NCBI RefSeq assembly: GCF_963678635.1
Contig: NC_087065.1
Span: 37,785,888-37,849,887, forward strand
Origin: Symsagittifera roscoffensis
Lineage: Eukaryota > Xenacoelomorpha > Acoela > Convolutidae
DNA: 64,000 nt
Direction: 5' to 3'
The position numbers were made by a program, and so were the translations under genes. The notes below the pieces were generated by a model, which saw only the letters and a list, made by a program, of their open reading frames with translations, searched no databases and had not been told where the DNA came from. This document shows positions 46,311 to 57,230 of this stretch, one piece after another; position 1 is the stretch's first letter, and each line of letters begins with the position of its first letter.

Positions 46311-49300
46311 TGTCAGGGGAAAATAAATGATTAGTTTACATTGTTTATCTTAAATTTACCGTGTCCTCAGAAGCTTAACCTATGCGGCAACCAACAAATA
46401 CAAACTAAAATTAAGCGACCTCACAATACAGCAGCTTCAAAAAACGACAAATACAAATAAAAATTAAACGAGCTCACAATACAGCAGCTTCAGAAAAAAA
46501 AGCCAGAATATAGCAGTTTCATTTGAAAAAAAAAGTTGAGATGTTGAAAAAAAAGTAAATTTTAAGAAGACTGTCAAAATTTGACTGTTCAATGTCTCGA
46601 CTTAACGAAAAACATTTGTCCAATTTTGAAGATCAGCCCCGATGCGCTTTTTAAACTACCATAAATTTTTAGCATACAGAAACTTAAATATCAGAACAAC
46701 AAACAGGGCTCTAATCAATTTAGAACGATTTATGATCCGGACTCAATAGTTGCTCCAGCGTCAATAGCACGAACTAAAAACAAGTGTTGAACTTAAGCTC
46801 AAAACATCAAAGTTTTTCTCTTAATGATGGAAACATTCCATTAAAAATTGACTAGTTATGGTGTCAGAATTTACTTGGAGAAAAACCACTGCGAGTCGGA
46901 GCAAAAATTTTTGGTTTAAATTATTCTTCAGCATCAGATAAAGAATATGATATGAGTATTAGTTTGATAAAGGAATGAAGAGCATTCACAGTTCTCGAAT
47001 ATTTCACATAAAGAAGTCAAATAAAAAATTGTACACGGGATTTTGTCTAGAGAAAAACTTGGAAAATATCAGGTATGATAGAATGCTCAATTTAATTAAA
47101 ATTTTGACCCGCAGACTTATTAAGTGTTTCATAGCTGATCAACCGGTTCATACTTTTAATCCGAAGTTTTTTGGAATCTTACACTCTCATGGAAAATTAA
47201 AACAGAGTAATTTCATTTTTTGGTCACATCTCAAAAAAATTTATTTTGCTACCAAAAAGAGATTAAGCGTTTTTTTGTAAATCTGATTTTCTACAATATT
47301 TTCTATGCAATAAATGCTACATATCTTCCATCATCTAATCATAGTTATGCAAAACTGACTTATGGGAACTTTCTTATACCATCTGAAAACTATCATCATC
47401 CGGAGATCGAATTTAGAAATTTATTTTGTGATCATTTTTTTGTGCTTTTATGATGGTTTAAAGATTGCCAATTCATGACATCTTCCATCATCTAATCATA
47501 GTTATGCAAAACTGACTTATAGGAACTTTCTTATACCATCTGAAAACTACCATCATCCGGAGATCGAATTTAGAAATTTATTTTGTGATCATTTTTTTTG
47601 TGCTTTTATGATGGTTTAAAGATTGCCAATTCATGACAGTTGACGCGTGATATATTGGAACAGTTAACGCGTGATATACTGCAGCTAACGCGTCGCCTTG
47701 ATAGGAGCAATCTTGGTTCCTTTTCCAACTGACTGCATCTTAAATATTGTTTGATTCATAAAGTTTTTAAGGTTGTTATTATAACGCTTGTAAAAAAAAC
47801 TAGAACTGCTCGTGAATCAAGGCGAAGCCAATTAAACGTTTTTGAAAAAAAACTGATAAATGAACTGTTTTTTTTCTTTTTATCCCTCCACTCGATATAC
47901 AAGTAATACTTAATGCTGAGACCAAATGGGTTGCCCCAACTCAATTTAGAGCGATGCAAAAAAATAACTTACGCGTGTTTCAAGAAAACATTATATCGCA
48001 AAAATTAAATCAAATCGGCCAAATTGTTATAGACCAAGTTCATGAAAAACATCTAGGGTAATTTTTTTTTGTATTTTCAACATTTTTTTTTCAGATGGTA
48101 TTGAAGTTTTTTGGCCAATGCACATAGTTGTAACGTCAAAAATGACTGAAAATAAATATTCCTAGGCATAAGCATTCACTTTCTTACAGTCGGAACCTTG
48201 ATTCTAAATCTGAGGGACATTGATTCCCTTTTTTCATTTGGAACATTTAACAAATATATTACACACAATGAGCCTACTTTTCTAATAATTACCTACTTCG
48301 GTGTATTAAAATAAAATGTCATAATTGAAGCTTATTCATCCATTCAAGCTATAATTATATTATATATAATTTAGCAACCTATCTGCTTATGATGCGTATG
48401 ACAGGTTATGTTTTGTATAGATAACTATTTTTGGCTAAAGAACACAAAAATTTTACTATTGCTTTGTCTCACTTAAAAAAATTTAGAGGAAGTTAAAAGA
48501 GTTTTTGTAATTCGACTGTTTTAGCGCCTGTTTTTTGTTGATTTTCTTTGCACAAATTTTCGTAAAAACCTTTCCAATAACAGGTGTTTTCACGTGTTAT
48601 ACTTTGAAATACTCGCATGTTTCTGAGCCGCAAGTATCTCGAAGCTCCGCCTCGTCCTGATTATTGTACCTGTATATAAAAGATTCTGAATCAACAATTA
48701 ACAAGCTTATGACAAAAAATAATGATAGCTCTTAGCGCACAATGTTCTGGTCAGTAGAAATTTAAATTTTCCGAGACCAGGAAACAAAACAAACAAATAA
48801 AAAAAACACCGAATTTTCTGTTGTTTTCAATAGAGATGGGATTGATTTGTAAAATCTGCACTTAATCGCTGTCTTTTAGATCCTCGCGGTTTCTTTGAAT
48901 TTTTTTGAAGGCTCAATTCTGATTGCCTGAAAAAAACTTAAAATTAATTTCCATCTCATAACTATTGAAGTAGTAATTGTTAAAACAACGTGAAAATAGC
49001 AGCCGAAAAATGTTAAGATTTTAGAGCTAGATAAAACTCAAAAGTCCATGTAAAGCAGTTTAAAAACAAGAAAAGTTAGGAAAAATTTTTTTAAAATTAA
49101 AAAATCCAGTAAAGTGGATCATTATAAAATGTTAATTATGTCATTATTTAAAAAAAATGAATTATAGCAACATTGCAAAGTTTTGCGCTGCAAATTTTGT
49201 GCAGATAAACAATGAAATTTTTGTTTTATTTTTCAATTTTTTAAAACCATTTTCCGTTTTTCCAATACCCGATTTCGAAAAATTTTAAAAATCATGCATC

Positions 49301-49974
49301 TGCTTATTTTCAAATCCGTCAGTATAAATTTTTATGATCTGGATTTATTTGTTTTCATAGAACTTCTCGCGTTTTTTTTTTGAATTATTCGATCACTCAA
49401 TTCTGATTGGCTAAAAATAACTGAAATTATAGTTATTGGTCTTAGTTGACAGTTGGAGTAATCATCGGCCTGCTCGGACAGCCCTTTATCTGATCAGTGT
49501 GCTGGTTAAACTAACTTTACATTAAAACAAGGATATCGGGTTGCAGGGCTAGTAGCACAGAATGTTCCGACCATTTTCTTGAAAAAAAACAACCATTTTT
49601 TTGTTTCACTTGAATGTCGTTTTTTTTTGGTTTGTTTGATAAAACGATTAGATAGAAGCCTACAACTTAAGCATATTCAACATTCTTTGTAAAACTGGCA
49701 AGATGGACAGCGGTTCTATTTTAAAATTGACTAGAATAATAAAAACAAATCGTAATTAAATAAAAACAAACCATCATTTTTCTGCAGATTTTTTTGAATA
49801 TAGATTTTGATTTTTTGGATTCCCAACATGGCTCTAAAGGTTCAAAAACTTTATTAACTAGAGCACATTCAAGTTTTCACGGCTTGAAGAGGCTTATCTT
49901 TTTCTACAAAAAGCCTATTATACGCCTGCTTGCTCGAAATCCGACTAAAACATTCCATTATACAAGGAATCCTC
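46311..49974. other. Intergenic, no gene recognised
   Basis: Contains a 101-aa ORF at 46,975-47,280 with no recognisable domain, a 157-base tandem duplication, a family A fragment with three ACGCGT blocks (47,635-47,720) and a family B fragment at 49,530-49,640. Confidence 0.4.
47323..47636. repeat. 157-base tandem duplication
   Basis: Two adjacent units starting ATCTTCCATCATCTAATC differ at only a few positions (one T-run length and two or three substitutions). A recent local duplication. Confidence 0.9.
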
Positions 49975-50134
49975 ATGATTCTCGTGCGATACCGTAGTCC
50001 GTGCATCTTCTAGAGTCACATGAATTGGTCAATATCTCGTGGGTTCGCACGATGCACAAATTCCACCAAATGACCCCAGATCCAAAAATCAAGGGAGTTA
50101 AGATCTGGACTCTGGGGTCGCCAGGGTATAGGGC
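49975..50134 (-). pseudogene. mariner/Tc1-like transposase C-terminal fragment
   Basis: On the minus strand the peptide SPDLNSLDFWIWGHL is the characteristic SPDLNP.D..LWG motif around the third catalytic acidic residue (second-to-last block) of Tc1/mariner-type DDE/D transposases. It is followed by a helix (VEFVHRANPRDIDQF). Stops follow. The LTR element 2 insertion cuts the reading frame at 50,134, and the upstream part beyond 57,230 is not recognisable. The remnant is therefore dead. Confidence 0.6.
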
Positions 50135-50486
50135 TGTTATCCGTACGGATATTATAGAAAACATCCTTTATTAATGATGTACATGTCGGTGCTAAGACTA
50201 CCAGTTGGTAATGATTACATATTATAAACATAACTGATTAAACAATACATATAGAAGTCTGATGATTAAATAAGTACCTATTTATACGTATTGACATATG
50301 TACTAGTTATTATGAAACTCTGTCTCTCAAGCGATTCGAGGTCAGAGTCAACCAGACTTAAACATAGAGAGTTGAATTTAAGTTGTTCTCTTAATCTCGT
50401 TATTTCTCTATTCTTAGTTAGCGTTCAGCATAGACTTTGATTACATAACATACTTTATACCTCACCTAGTGGTTGAGGGTATAACA
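50135..50486 (+). repeat. 5' LTR of retrotransposon 2
   Basis: Starts TGTTATCCGTACGG and ends GGTTGAGGGTATAACA. Its last base is also the A of the gag ATG. Confidence 0.9.
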
Positions 50487-51463
50487 TGGCGCAGCCAGCA
50501 ATCACAAAAAACCCCCTAGGAATTTCGCCATTCTGGCAGAAAGCCTCGGCGGACCCACCAGTTGAGTGGGAAAAATGGAATCAGCAATTATTCTTGGGTA
50601 TAATTGCCAAAGACGGAATAGATTTATCAAAACTACTCCGAAACCCTCCTGCGATTAGACGACCTCAGGAACCTGGATACGAACTGCCCATCGAAGGAGA
50701 GACAAATATTCAAATCCGTGACCGGAATCTTCGTAATCAAGAGAAGAAAGTAACATGGAAAAACCAATGTGCACAATTAGATGGTTTAGGCCCTACTGTA
50801 GACGGCGTCCCATGGGACGAGGCAGACATTAAATGTAGAAGTTACATTTATCTTTGTCTAAGAGCAGAAGGCCAACGAAGAATAGCACAATATTACCCAG
50901 ATCTCCGAATACAAGAAACAACAACCAGAGATTTCTGGGCAAGGTTAACACGACTCTTTGTGAAAGAACGAAATGTTACATTCGACCGATACGAAGCTTT
51001 CACACGTAAGCAAGGAAAAACAGAAACACTGGAAGAATTTCACTGTGGACTTAGAGAACTCGTGGTCAAAAGTAATTTCAAATGTACCGCATGCAATGAT
51101 GGGGGACTCGAATCAGAAATAATACGAGACTTGTTTACGGCAAACATGACGAACGACGAAGTTCAAAAAGATCTGCTAGCGGAAACAAAGACACCCGACC
51201 AAGCATTGAATTATGCAATACGACGGGAAAGAGGCCTCGAGAATCAAGTCCACATCAGAAAGCAAGGATCGTCTCATAGCCACACCGGAGTTCCAAACAT
51301 CAAATCAGAACCGATGAACTTCGTCCAAAGAAGGGGTGGTTATAAATCACAATCCCGGGGGGTCGCAGTCGTGGAGGAACAGCGCCGAGAAACAATTCGG
51401 AAAGACCTACACAGAATAAAGATTGTTTCAAGTGTGGAAACACTTTTTCAGCCAACCACTTAG
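50486..51463 (+). CDS. gag: Retrotransposon 2 Gag, matrix/capsid part (325 aa)
   Basis: Gag of a Ty3/Gypsy-like element. Residues about 100-260 hold the retrotransposon Gag-like capsid domain (DFWARLTRLFVKERN, FHCGLRELV, EIIRDLFTANM), and the tail is Arg/Gln-rich. The frame ends at 51,463. The zinc knuckles continue one frame back (-1) from about 51,357, where the run G6 lies. Either a -1 ribosomal shift or a lost base explains this. The ATG overlaps the LTR end, leaving no leader between LTR and gag. Confidence 0.75.
   Translation: MAQPAITKNPLGISPFWQKASADPPVEWEKWNQQLFLGIIAKDGIDLSKLLRNPPAIRRPQEPGYELPIEGETNIQIRDRNLRNQEKKVTWKNQCAQLDGLGPTVDGVPWDEADIKCRSYIYLCLRAEGQRRIAQYYPDLRIQETTTRDFWARLTRLFVKERNVTFDRYEAFTRKQGKTETLEEFHCGLRELVVKSNFKCTACNDGGLESEIIRDLFTANMTNDEVQKDLLAETKTPDQALNYAIRRERGLENQVHIRKQGSSHSHTGVPNIKSEPMNFVQRRGGYKSQSRGVAVVEEQRRETIRKDLHRIKIVSSVETLFQPTT
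50487..50504 (+). promoter_or_regulatory. Candidate primer-binding site overlapping gag start
   Basis: TGGCGCAGCCAGCAATCA follows the LTR with no spacer and begins TGG, as required to pair with a tRNA 3' CCA. It is also codons 1-6 of gag. The tRNA identity was not determined. Confidence 0.5.
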
Positions 51464-52395
51464 CACAGTGTCCGGCACGAGATAAAATTTGTAATAAATG
51501 TACAAAAAGGGGTCATTTCGCCAGACTATGCAAGTCTAGTGGAGTAAACGCCATTCAAGAAAACATTCCTCACCAACAGGATTTTCAAGAAACAGATATG
51601 ACCGCATACGTAGATTATCTCCAAGCTGGTGATTTTATTCCGGGTTGGGAGTTAGTACATCCAGATGACACATCTACCAACTGGATTAAATTCGAACCAC
51701 AACGAGCAGAAGGCATAACAGATAACGATCTACAAGGTCATCTCATTCGGGTCCGTTCAGGAACAAACAATATCCTGTTTATCGCAGATACAGGTTCTCC
51801 AACATCATTCCTGAATGAAAAAACAGCCAATCTCCTTACATCTACTGTCAAATCGGCGGTGAAAACACCAATAGCAGACGACGATGAGGCAAACAGAATG
51901 GTTTGTTATAATGGCTATAAGATCCCGTCACTGGGCAGGTTAATCGCTCCTATAGAATCCGGAGGATGGACAATTAAAACAGCTTCATTCATAGTGGTGG
52001 ACGAAAGAAGAGCGAACATCATGGGACGCAATCTTCTTCCACAGATCGGAATAAAACTGCACCAGGAAAGGAAACCAGTTGGTAAGTCCAATTTTCATGT
52101 CAACAGCATTGAGTGTTCAGACACGCAGATAGCGAAATGGGTTAAAACCACGTACCCTGGTCTCTGTACGCCAATAGGGCGTTCAAAGAATCACATGGTC
52201 CATACAAAATTCTTGAAAGAATTCAAAGCGTTGCAACAACGCGAGAGACGTATACCCATCCACATTCAAGAGAAAGTGGAAAATGAAATTCGATCACTCA
52301 TTGACCAAGGGCATATAATCCGCCTGGACAAATGCAGCGATCAACAATTCATAAGCCCTATTGTAATAACAGTAAAAAAAAGGATCAATCGATAA
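51360..52395 (+). CDS. pro: Retrotransposon 2 zinc knuckles and protease
   Basis: In the -1 frame relative to gag. Two nucleocapsid fingers (CFKCG...HLAQC, spacing CX2CX7HX4C, and CNKCTKRGHFARLC, spacing CX2CX4HX4C) are followed by a retropepsin with FIADTGSPTSF as the active-site D-T-G and NIMGRNLL as the second conserved strand. The segment leads into the N-terminus of RT (IPIHIQEKVENEI...). The frame ends at 52,395, just after an A8 run at 52,374-52,381 where the RT frame starts. Only the first finger has a non-standard spacing. Confidence 0.75.
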
Positions 52396-53003
52396 AATTG
52401 GCAATGGACTCGAAACAAATCAACAAATCTATCCATAAAAACAAATACCAAATGCCAAATATCGAGGTTTTGTTAGATAATATAGCGCAATCGGCTCAGG
52501 AAGGAACAAATAAACCGGGGATCACGTACTTTTCAACGCTAGATTTACGTTATGCGTATAGTCAACTGCCACTCGACGAAACAACACGATCACAGTGTAA
52601 TTTTAGCATTATTGGGGGTAGAGCGACCGGAACCTACCAATTTCAAACAGGTTTTTACGGACTCACTGATATGCCCGCGGAGTTTCAGAAAGCCATCGAC
52701 CTGACTCTCAACAATGAGAAGGATACGTTTGCATTTTTAGATGATATCCTGATTATTCCTCACGGCACCAAAGAACAACACATAGATAAACTAACGACAG
52801 TCCTTAACAAATTAGATACCGAAAACATGGCCATTTCAGTTGACAAATGTAAATTTGGGTGCAAAGAAGTAGAGTGGTTAGGTTTCGTAATTAATAATTG
52901 TGGAATAACCCCAATGCAAAAGAAAACCGATGCTATAGTAAATTTAAACCACCCAAAAACTTTAAACAACTCAAAAGTTTTATGGGTTCAGTTCATCATT
53001 TGA
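52332..53003 (+). pseudogene. Retrotransposon 2 reverse transcriptase, frame-broken
   Basis: The RT palm and fingers are here: LDLRYAYSQLPL (block with catalytic Asp), FQTGFYGLTDMPAEFQKAID (Gypsy-type FGLxxAPxxFQ block) and FAFLDDILI, the catalytic x-x-D-D in place of YVDD. WLGFVI starts the thumb. The N-terminal part is in another frame across an A8 run, and the thumb continues in a third frame from about 52,930. The sequence cannot give a continuous RT without shifts. Confidence 0.8.
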
Positions 53004-53359
53004 ACAAGTTTATACCTAATCAAAATATTCAAAATATTACGGAACATAGACATTTCGTAAGCAATAGAGAAACGCGGATCGTGTGTGACGCCAGCCGCGA
53101 GGGACTAGGCGCAGCACTCAAACAGGAAACACCAGATGGATGGGCAACCATTGCGTACGCATCGCGGTTTCTGAATTCGTGTGAACAAAAATATTCCGTT
53201 AACGAGCTCGAGCTATTAGCCGCAGTATGGGCTATCGAACATTTTAAGTATTACCTCTATGGTAGAAGGTTCACTTTAATCACAGATCACCAAGCATTGG
53301 TAAGTGCTCTACAAAATAACAAGGGGAATAAAACCTACCAGAGTCGGTTAACTAGATAG
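52898..53359 (+). pseudogene. Retrotransposon 2 RT thumb and RNase H, truncated
   Basis: LKSFMGSVHHLNKFIPN is the thumb. RNase H follows with RIVCDASREGLGAAL (first Asp), NELELLAAVWAIEHF (Glu) and LITDHQALV (Asp). The roughly 40-residue connection region usually found between thumb and RNase H is shortened. A TAG at 53,357-53,359 interrupts, and the frame resumes directly after (MGLIDYISRHP at 53,414). Confidence 0.75.
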
Positions 53360-53413
53360 ATCGATAGGCTCATTCCATTTGATTTCGACATACGCCATCT
53401 TGCGGGCAGTAAA

Positions 53414-53965
53414 ATGGGTCTTATAGATTACATTTCACGACATCCAGTCGGTAAACCACAACCCCCCGCATATTGGGACGAACAGTTTGTCGTCGCGCTA
53501 ATCGACGATTTCGTCACATGCTTAGAATTTCAAGACAGCAGTAATCAAAACATCGCGTTGAACAAAAATCCAGTTGGAAATCTAGGCACCAGAAAGCTCG
53601 ACCGGAACGAGAACGAGGAAGTTTCAAATTCGGTTCACACACAAACTGAATTCACTGTTAATAGTCAATTGTTACAAAACAGTCGCTCTCAAAATCAAAA
53701 TTCACACTCAAATTCAAACAACGTGAAAAACAGCCACAACAGCAAACTAGCGATAATGAATCGACAATTACAACAAGGAATGGCCTTGCACCCTTTTAAA
53801 CGCATCACGCGAAAATGCCACAGCGGCTCTCAAACACATCTATCGTTTCCCCCTATCAATTACGCCACATTCAATGACTATTTATACAAACCGCCACCGA
53901 AAGAACTCACATTTAGTGATCGAAAACGAAAAGGTCAACGCCATCTGCCAAAGCACCCTAAATGA
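53414..53965 (+). pseudogene. Retrotransposon 2 RNase H-integrase linker
   Basis: Same frame as RNase H after the TAG. It contains GLIDYISRHPVGKP, the conserved DxLSRxP segment that follows RNase H in Gypsy elements, then a Ser/Asn/Gln-rich linker. The frame is lost before 53,965 and integrase continues in another. Confidence 0.65.
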
Positions 53966-53969
53966 AACG

Positions 53970-54813
53970 ACCACATCGGAATGCCAAACAACCACAGTGG
54001 AGGTGGAGGACACGCCGTTATTTCGAAAAAACCTAAGAAAAGTAATGGATATCGAATTCCTGGCAGCAGCTACACGACGTGATCGGAACCTGTCACCATT
54101 AATAAACATGATCAGGCAACAAAAATGGGACAGTGTAAAACAGTGCTATGGTTCCTACTTCAAAAACGTACGTCATCGATTATCAGTCAGGGACGGCATT
54201 TTGTTATATGACGACAAGGTCGTTATTCCTAAGCAATTACGACCAACAATGATGGACGCGTTACATTTAAGCCATCCAGGTCAAGGCGGCATGATCGAAG
54301 CCGCAAAGCATGTGTGGTATCCCTATTTGCACCGGGATATTGTGGCCACCGCACAAAATTGCAAAAACTGCCGCGAAAAAGGTAAGAACCTTAAGGTCAT
54401 ATCAGGGAAAAAACATTACACGACTTTGGACGCGGTCGTCGAGCCGAACGAAGAAATCCAACTGGATTTTGCAGGCCCATTACCAGACGAAAATGATAAA
54501 AAAAGTCTATATCTTAGTTGGGGTAGATCGTTTCTCACGTTTCCCATACGCAAAAGTGGTCTCAAATAACAGGGCTGATACAATCATTCGATTTATGCAA
54601 AACCATTTCGTAAATCATGGTGTACCCCGTAATATCAGATGTGATCAGGCACAAGGTTTTTGGGCCAAAAAGTTTTTAATCTATTGTAAAACTAATAATA
54701 TCAAACTAATATTCGCACCAGTGGATGACCACAGAGCAATGGGAATGGTTGAACGGCTCATAAGAACTCTAAAATCAATCAAGACTATCAATCATGAAAA
54801 TCGACAAAAGTAA
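53970..54813 (+). pseudogene. Retrotransposon 2 integrase, split by a frameshift
   Basis: The zinc-binding domain (LHLSHPGQGG...CKNCREKG, HHCC) and first catalytic Asp (IQLDFAGPLP) are in one frame. After an A7 run at 54,498-54,504 the next frame gives VGVDRFSRF, the second Asp (IRCDQAQGF) and the Glu (MGMVERLIRTLK). All D,D-35-E-type landmarks are present but not in one frame, and a stop at 54,813 ends the core. The enzyme is not expressible as one chain. Confidence 0.8.
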
Positions 54814-55168
54814 TAAACCATATAAACTTGCATCTGACGTTGCAGAGCTAATTAAAACACTTCGTATCACACCTAACGCAACCACAAAAATAACTCCGTT
54901 TTAGGCTCATTTTGGAAGGCGGCCCAATACACCGTTAACGAATATTAGCACATCACCGAAACTCTCAAATCTTTCATGGGAAAACACTAAGCTATCATGT
55001 TTAGATGAGAAAGTCCTTACCAAACCAGCACTCTCTGCGGAAGCTATGTGGGATCGTGAAAATAACAGCGATGAGGAACTGGATCTAGTTTACAAAGAGA
55101 CGAATACTAGAGGATAAGGCACACAAAAACAAGATCAACACTACCTACCGGAACCGACTTGTACCCCA

Positions 55169-56830
55169 GTGGACTCTGAAAACAATGAGACTGCCCGAAA
55201 TACAGCCAGCTCGCAGGGTGCAACAGGTACCTCGCCGGAAATAAACCCAGGAAAGCAACGCACCAAAGTCCAACCGGATCCCCGTAACCAACAGGAGGCA
55301 ATTACGCTGCAGAGCAGCGATGACGAATACGATAGACAACTGCTTCTGAAATTTCCATTAGGTGCGCATTTGCCTCTTTCAAATAAACCTTACGACGCGT
55401 TAAAACTCAAACGATCATTTCTAATGGAAAAGTCTAATAATCTTGAAACTTTAAGAACGCGCAAACCGATACGATTGCTCACCAATCAAGAAAAACAAAA
55501 TCTACAAAGGGCACCACTAGTATTTTTAAAAGACCGATTTAAAGGTCCCGCGCACACCATTGACCCTAAAACCGGACGTCGAATAGAACAAATAGCTCGA
55601 AAATCGGGAACGATCGCACGAAAAACTAAAAACCCAGGCACATTCGGAGGACAATTCAAGATTGTTGAAAATGGTTCGATACAAAACTACTCTCCTCATA
55701 CCGCATGGATAAGAGAAGATGGTAAACAACCGCGGGTAGTTCGACACGACGATTTAGCTTTTATTCCGGACCCAAGGGTCTACGGAAAATGTAGGCCGGC
55801 AGCTCTAAAGGATTTTGTGGCATATATGCACCTACCTCGTGCAAAACCACGTGTTTCAGGAGAAAAGACCACGAAACCCACGCCTGCCACTGAGGACACA
55901 CAGGGTACAATCAGCCCTAAGCGATCACCTCCGAAAACAACCCAAGACGTCCTAAAACAAACACTAAACCGAAAGGCCTTAGGACCACAGAAATTACTCA
56001 GCACATTCAACGTCAAATCAAAGCTCGCCCAACGAACCAAACAAACAAAAACCCCCAAACTTCAACAACGTCCAAAACCAGCTGGAATGAGCCCTCAGAA
56101 AAAACCGAAAATTTACCTATCTAAAGTCCAATTCGAATGCGACACGTCCATTTCCCTTTCGTCAGACACAGACGTGAACGAGAACACACCTTCGCCAGAT
56201 AAACCGTCCGCAAAACGTATAGACATTAAGGCCACACCGGAGCAGAAGTCACCCAAAATCCGACGTTCATCACGACAAAGAAAAAGTGCATTAGCCACCA
56301 AATTCGGAAAGGCTATACCCATTGCACAAATTGCGGAAACTCCTGCACCCTGCCTGGTAGCGCATGTCGATCTCACTACAACCGACGTCAACGAACAAGA
56401 CAATACAAACGAAACCCCACACAACAGCCAGAACCCGTTCTCCGAAACACTCCAGTCACTCTGTTCTTCCGAGGAAATTATGTGTACCGAAATACACATG
56501 GAAACAGAAACCCCGGAAAGCACAAGAAATGATAATTTACACAACATTACACCGGCAGAAAAAGAGACAAGCTCCCGATATAACACTACTCCGGCAAAAA
56601 AAACAACAAGCTCCCGATACATCTTGGATAAACCCAAAATGACTGAAGAATCCTTCAGCAAAAACTTCGAGGAGGCAATGAACATACTCCAAGCCATTTC
56701 ACCAGTAAGAGGGATCTCCATGTCGTTCCAACGAGAACGAGAAGAAGTCACGGGCCAAACAGCATCACACACCGCAATCCAACTGGAACAAAACGTGCAA
56801 TCAGAATCTACCAACCCCACCGAAAAATAG
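55169..56830 (+). CDS. Retrotransposon 2 intact 553-aa 3' ORF (integrase C-terminus plus long tail)
   Basis: A large, uninterrupted frame between the broken integrase core and the 3' LTR, ending 47 bases before the LTR. Residues about 130-210 (TFGGQFKIVENGS... RVVRHDDLAFIP) look like the SH3-like integrase C-terminal domain (GPY/F type). The remaining 340 residues are Pro/Thr/Ser/Lys-rich and probably disordered, with a short repeat (TPAEKETSSRY, TPAKKTTSSRY). The frame is open upstream of the ATG, so the native start may lie further left, as part of Pol. It could also be a separate 3' gene. There is no membrane segment, so not an envelope. Confidence 0.65.
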   Translation: MDSENNETARNTASSQGATGTSPEINPGKQRTKVQPDPRNQQEAITLQSSDDEYDRQLLLKFPLGAHLPLSNKPYDALKLKRSFLMEKSNNLETLRTRKPIRLLTNQEKQNLQRAPLVFLKDRFKGPAHTIDPKTGRRIEQIARKSGTIARKTKNPGTFGGQFKIVENGSIQNYSPHTAWIREDGKQPRVVRHDDLAFIPDPRVYGKCRPAALKDFVAYMHLPRAKPRVSGEKTTKPTPATEDTQGTISPKRSPPKTTQDVLKQTLNRKALGPQKLLSTFNVKSKLAQRTKQTKTPKLQQRPKPAGMSPQKKPKIYLSKVQFECDTSISLSSDTDVNENTPSPDKPSAKRIDIKATPEQKSPKIRRSSRQRKSALATKFGKAIPIAQIAETPAPCLVAHVDLTTTDVNEQDNTNETPHNSQNPFSETLQSLCSSEEIMCTEIHMETETPESTRNDNLHNITPAEKETSSRYNTTPAKKTTSSRYILDKPKMTEESFSKNFEEAMNILQAISPVRGISMSFQREREEVTGQTASHTAIQLEQNVQSESTNPTEK

Positions 56831-56877
56831 AAAATGAGAAAATAAGTGAAGTTCTCACTTAATCAAAAAGAGGGAAG

Positions 56878-57225
56878 TGTTATCCGTACGGATATTATAG
56901 AAAACATCCTTTATTAATGATCTACATGTCGGTGCTAAAACTACCAGTTGGTATTACATATTATAAACATAACTGATTAAACAATACATATAGAAGTCTG
57001 ATGATTAAATAAGTACCTATTTATACGTATTGACATATGTACTAGTTATTATGAAACTCTGTCTCTCAAGCGATTCGAGGTCAGAGTCAACCAGACTTAA
57101 ACATAGAGAGTTGAATTTAAGTTGTTCTCTTAATCTCGTTATTTCTCTATTCTTAGTTAGCGCTCAGCATAGACTTTGATTACATAACATACTTTATACC
57201 TCACCTAGTGGTTGAGGGTATAACA
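56878..57225 (+). repeat. 3' LTR of retrotransposon 2
   Basis: 348 bases, matching the 5' LTR except for a 4-base deletion near the ACCAGTTGGTA segment and three substitutions. Followed by the AGGGC duplication. Confidence 0.9.
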
Positions 57226-57230
57226 AGGGC

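Larger units (their letters stand above)
50135..57225 (+). mobile_element. Ty3/Gypsy-like LTR retrotransposon 2 (7.1 kb)
   Basis: LTRs of 352 and 348 bases begin TGTTAT and end ATAACA. The duplication AGGGC flanks the element (50,130-50,134 and 57,226-57,230). A purine tract AAAAAGAGGGAAG precedes the 3' LTR. The order gag, zinc knuckles, protease, RT, RNase H, integrase is that of the Ty3/Gypsy group. LTRs differ by three substitutions and a 4-base indel, so the insertion is young, yet pol has at least four frame breaks and one stop. Confidence 0.9.

Noticed and set aside
46975-47453. 101- and 77-aa plus-strand ORFs
   Set aside because: The second runs into a tandem duplication. Low-complexity Lys/Ile/Phe composition is as expected from AT-rich DNA.
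53882-54109. 75-aa minus-strand ORF
   Set aside because: Antisense shadow of the integrase region.
56113-56820. 235-aa minus-strand ORF
   Set aside because: Shadow of the plus-strand 553-aa ORF, with Cys/Ser/Val-rich composition typical of an antisense reading.
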